DNA of 64,000 bases, from the NCBI RefSeq assembly GCF_902686445.1, contig NC_062232.1, forward strand, positions 70,015,440 to 70,079,439, in the 5' to 3' direction. Below the pieces are notes generated by a model. That model was not told the origin of the DNA. It saw nothing but the letters and a program-made list of their open reading frames with translations, and made no database searches. Origin of the DNA: Sciurus carolinensis (lineage: Eukaryota; Chordata; Mammalia; Rodentia; Sciuridae). Positions within the stretch are counted from its first letter, which is position 1; the number at the start of each line of letters is the position of its first letter. Position numbers and translations under genes: made by a program. This document shows, piece after piece, positions 60,313-64,000 of the stretch.

Positions 60313-60342
60313 TTAATATACAGTGATCTGTAATACTTAAGT
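60313..60342 (+). repeat. Dispersed 30-bp repeat, copy 2
   Basis: 29 of 30 bases equal to 58486-58515. It is followed by a local taagtattaagtattaag triplication. Confidence 0.7.
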
Positions 60343-60540
60343 ATTAAGTATTAAGTCTACCTGTTTGTTTGTTTTTTTTTTTCTATTCTGTTACTTAAAC
60401 TCAGAGAGTTCATTTTGTAGATAGCAACTTCTATACATGGGTGTCCTAAAACTATAAACAGACAACCCAACTCTAGATTCACTAAGTGTATATATCATGG
60501 TGCATGAGATTTGATTGATTCTTGACAAGAATTTTGAATT

Positions 60541-60556
60541 AATAAAAGCTTAGGGA
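60541..60556. repeat. TSD of the ID SINE, left copy
   Basis: aataaaagcttaggga, identical to 60664-60679. Confidence 0.92.
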
Positions 60557-60663
60557 GGGGCTGGGGAGATAGCTCAGTCGGTAGAGTGCTTGCCTTGTAA
60601 GCACAAGGCCCTGAGTTCGATCCCCAGCACCAAAAAATAAATAAATAAATAAAATAAAATAAA
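60557..60663 (+). mobile_element. ID SINE (tRNA-Ala derived), young, with 16-bp TSD
   Basis: Nearly consensus ID: ggggctggggagatagctca (A box), ggtagagtgcttgccttgta, agcacaaggccctgagttcg and atccccagcacc (B box), then an A-rich (AAAT)n tail. Perfect 16-bp TSDs show recent insertion. Internal pol III promoter boxes are intact, so transcription is possible in principle. Confidence 0.97.
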
Positions 60664-60679
60664 AATAAAAGCTTAGGGA
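60664..60679. repeat. TSD of the ID SINE, right copy
   Basis: aataaaagcttaggga, identical to 60541-60556. Confidence 0.92.
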
Positions 60680-62575
60680 AACTTATTTCTGAAATGTACT
60701 GCATAGTAGTGGATATTTCACCAGCACCTAAAAGAAAATACTATTGATGATTCTCACATTAACCTACAATAACTATATATTCTGTTAGTTATAATGTTTT
60801 GTCCATTACTTGACTTTGTACTGTTGACTAATAAAATCAAGGTCAAGATTCAGTTCTAGTATCTTAGCTCCTATGGAAATGGTGCAGTTATTTAAAATTC
60901 ACAAGCTGTAAGATATGTTCTCCAAATATTATATATTTAATTTCCTGAATCCTAAAATAATCAAACACAATGGTCTGATTTTTATGTACCCCATATGAAA
61001 CTAAGACCTGAGCATAGTAACTGAAATTTATTCTTACTTGGTTTGCCAGATGATGCAGTTATATCAATTTCCCAATTATTTTATAAACCTCAGTTATTAT
61101 ATTAACTTATTCAATTCAGACCAAAATGTGTTGATGAGATTTTAATAATATTTATATAGCAATATACACATGTGATTAAAATGTCGACAAATAATTAAAC
61201 ACCCCTCCCAAGAAAAAATTCTTAAGGATTCTATTATAATAGAAAGATTCCAACTCTCCAAACTCATGCAGTGAATCTACTTCACTGCAATAATAAATTT
61301 TCAGAGATATTAGAGATAGTCACAATCATAGTACCATATAATCTATGATTATATCATACCAGGACATGGATTCAGAAGTATATTTCTCACGTTGATAGTG
61401 AAATAAAATTTTAAATGTCTACTCCTCAAAACAAACTTTGGTTCAGAAATACCATTTGCCATTCCATAAATATTTATTGCATGTCCAAAATATGTGAACT
61501 ACTATGAAAGTTAGAGAGACTCATGCCTATTCAAATCTAGTTTTCAGAAAGGGTAGAACAACATTATTCACATCAAGTCATTCATAATTCATTTATACAA
61601 TATTCAAGAGGAAGGGCATTGGTTAAACACTACTGGGGAGAAAGAAGTCAGCTTTATATTTACTTGCATAAGAAATAATAACTGAATAGTATATGCACTA
61701 TATGAAACAAATGAGTGATTCGATCAAACACATACATACATAGACATACATACATACACAAACACATACATACATAGACATACATCTCTTGTCTGAGATC
61801 ATATGACATGGGCAAGTACAAGAGGAGACTAAGACTCTTACCTTCTATTTGACATTGTAAAACTATTTCCTCTACTACAGCAGAAGTAATGTAATTCTTC
61901 CTATCAAACTTTATCTTTCATTAGTTACTATATGTATGGTCATTAAATATCACAATGAGTTATTGAAGAAAATTGTAAAAACTCTGTAGAACTTTTATGA
62001 CAGAGTCTGTATTTGTATAGGAATTTGTTACTTTTTCCTGCAAGTAAATGGGACCAGATCATCTTCCAAAGTCAATTTGGCTCTCAGCATCAAGTATTTC
62101 ACCTCTATTACTATCATTAAGAAATGTGTAGCAATAATTATATAATTAAAAATATTCTCATCTGTTTATTTCTTCAGAAGTTAACAAATTCCTTTCATTT
62201 GATTTATAGCATATTTAAACTTTTGAAATTTAATTATAAATGATCAAATTAACATTTAAAATCTACTTCAGAATAGCCTTTGTATTAATTCATCTTTTCG
62301 AAATCTAAGCACAGCATCCCTACTAAAAGAAAGGGGTGGAATAAGCTAAATTAATCTATTTTTTCTCCAAGCACACCACATTAAACTATAAAAATGATAA
62401 TCTATTGGTCCATGTGTGTGTACATGGGAAAGGGAAAGTTAATGTTACACAAATAAGAGAATGCATTTAAAGTTCAAGAATTTTGTTTCAAAATCATCAT
62501 CAAGCATTTACTGATTTCATCTGTAAATAAAAAGATTTTTAAAATTTATTTTTATTTTATTTTATTTTTTCTTTA
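60680..62575. other. AT-rich DNA without genes
   Basis: Nothing nameable apart from a (CATA)n tract at about 61729-61786. Confidence 0.55.
61729..61786. repeat. (CATA)n imperfect tetranucleotide repeat
   Basis: Repeated acatacatagacatacata units. Confidence 0.9.
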
Positions 62576-62675
62576 ATTTTAGAGTCTGTATTTTGATTCT
62601 CTGTACACAAATGGGGTACAATTTGTTGTTTCTATGGTTGTACACGACGTAGATTCACACCATTCATGTACTAAA
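62530..62675 (-). mobile_element. Short L1 3' end, minus strand
   Basis: T-rich tail, then ctgtacacaaatggggtaca, atttgttgtttctatggttg and tacacgacgtag. These are the reversed last bases of the same L1 subfamily as the 15.4-21.7 kb element. A (CA)n run follows at 62679-62698. Confidence 0.75.
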
Positions 62676-62698
62676 ACATACACACACACACACACATA

Positions 62699-64000
62699 CG
62701 TGCATACACATATTCACACACAAACCACCTCTTTTATAGACTGATATTTCAAATTTGCAATTAATTTAAGAAAGTCTGTATATTCTACTTGAAAAACCAT
62801 ATTGGTTTGTTATTTCTAATATAGGTCCTGCCTGCTTGTTAATTTTTTCTGTGCTTCACTTGTGCATGTATCTGTCCTCATAGACAAAGTGCAATTTTGT
62901 TTCCTATTAGTTGTGAGTAAAGACAGCCTTTAGAAATAAAACATAGTTTATATTTGATTTTGGTTTTCTAGAAACAAAATGGTTGAAAGAAATTTAAGTT
63001 CTATTTTTCTTACAAATGTGTTTTGTAAGGATTGTAGTGGGAAATCTTTAGATTCCCATACTCTTTGAAAAGTAATATGCATGTTAGTATCCATCAAAAA
63101 TTTTCTAAAACTGTAAATGGTTTCAGGTTGGTGATTTTTTAAAATTTAATTGCCATTTAAATCATGCTCATAAATAGGATGTATTGTATTTCCTATAAAA
63201 TACTTTTTGAAAATATTACATGACAAGTGTCTTGACAAGAAAATATGGAGTACTTACCAGTTTATTAAGTGGATCTAAATGGAAAGTTCAAAACAAAAAG
63301 AAGGTTTTTTATTATACTTAAAAACAAATGAAATATGTAAATTATATTCACATAGTTTGAGAAACTATTTTAAAAACAAATGTATTTTAATTCCAAAAAT
63401 TCAATAAAAACCTGATGTGTGTGTGTACACATACACATACACACACATGCACACACACACACATATTAGGTAGTAAAGAGAGTAAATTGTTTTCTGTTAA
63501 TATCAACACATTTGAGATCATTGGTAATATTTTTAAATTTAAAAACTCTCCAAAAAAATCTGTTCAATGTTTGTGAGTTTGATTTTGTGAAAACAAGAAA
63601 GAAGTGAAATTTTTAAAATGGTGTATAATTTCCAAAATATCAAGCTACACACTATTTTCATTGAAAACAAGAAATCTGTCACAGTGGCTTAAACACATAA
63701 AATTTTAGCAAAAGTAATTTGGAAATAAAAAATCCTTGTTTGTTACAACAGGGAAGTCAGTAGAGCCATCATTTGTTAAATTGCGTATTCTAATTAACTT
63801 TCTAAGCATAGGGATATAAAAGATTAGAAAAGACTAACAGATTGTAGTTCATCAACCATTTTTTTCAACCATATGAATACAAATGTAGAAATTCAATACA
63901 GGAAATTCCATGCAATTTAATCACATTTCATGATAAAGTGATAAACTGATACATATTAAAGTGTGTGTTAAAATCAGTGAATTGTCTCAGTCATTTTTCT
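62699..64000. other. AT-rich DNA to the window end
   Basis: No gene or RNA recognised. A (TG)n/(CA)n microsatellite is at about 63415-63464. Confidence 0.55.
63415..63464. repeat. (TG)n/(CA)n microsatellite
   Basis: tgtgtgtgtgtacacatacac followed by CA units. Confidence 0.85.

Larger units (their letters stand above)
56663..60540. other. Long AT-rich stretch without genes
   Basis: No supported gene. 58880-59230 is GC-richer with an 87-codon open frame (58907-59170) that lacks known motifs. A 30-bp piece at 58486-58515 recurs at 60313-60342 with one change. TA-rich runs near 58380-58435. Confidence 0.5.

Noticed and set aside
60557..60640. Possible tRNA-Ala gene
   Set aside because: The A and B boxes belong to an ID SINE. 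There is an A-rich tail and a TSD, and no complete cloverleaf is expected.
61729..61786. CRISPR-like repetition
   Set aside because: Simple tetranucleotide repeat without spacers, in a mammalian genome.
1..64000. An undescribed multi-gene system
   Set aside because: All sizeable frames trace to L1, ERV, MAT2A retrocopy or chance. No cluster of novel genes is present.

Overview
This is a 64-kb piece of nuclear DNA from a placental mammal, almost certainly a squirrel-family (sciurid) rodent. The evidence is the mix of repeats. There are tRNA-Ala-derived ID SINEs, and composite B1+ID SINEs of the kind described from squirrels (MEN-like). Several L1 LINEs share one lineage-specific 3' end. There are also eutherian-wide fossils: MIR, MER5/Charlie, Tigger-like DNA transposons, MaLR LTRs and old L1M-type L1. 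The sequence is AT-rich, full of microsatellites, and I see no intact host protein-coding gene. It reads as intergenic or deep intronic DNA.

Layout. 1-3010 is an old plus-strand L1. ~3140-8230 is a second plus-strand L1 with a clean ~860-bp internal loss that joins ORF1 to ORF2. 8240-~10480 is an intronless, stop-containing copy of the MAT2A mRNA whose 3'UTR still carries METTL16-type UACAGAGAA motifs. 11755-12525 is a minus-strand L1 3' end. 14724-23265 is a minus-strand MaLR retroelement (LTR, probable internal part, LTR). It was split by two SINEs, an ID SINE and a nearly full-length ~6.3-kb minus-strand L1 at 15421-21698 that still has a perfect 14-bp target-site duplication (TSD). 23990-24900 holds more L1 pieces, 26110-26640 and 30107-30620 are DNA-transposon fossils, and 27740-29700 is a 5'-truncated plus-strand L1 interrupted by a solo ERVK-type LTR with a 6-bp TSD. 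37700-38285 is an L1 fragment split by a MaLR solo LTR, and 40723-41172 is a second ERVK-type solo LTR. ~41600-54340 looks like a decayed ERV1 (gammaretrovirus-like) provirus: two related LTRs and a broken integrase, filled by other LTR material and another nearly full-length plus-strand L1 (~46791-53375). From 54.3 kb to the end the DNA is mostly AT-rich and unassigned, with small SINE and L1 tails.

Nothing here works together as a gene system; what can be read is the order of insertions. The points most worth a second look are all in the L1s. They are a duplicated ~609-bp 5'UTR unit with two YY1-like sites and a long antisense reading frame kept open in both units, a degenerate telomere-like (TTAGGG-type) tract in the 3'UTR of one L1, and the ORF1-to-ORF2 junction that falls on a splice-acceptor-like AG. 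I found no CRISPR, operon, tRNA gene or undescribed protein system.
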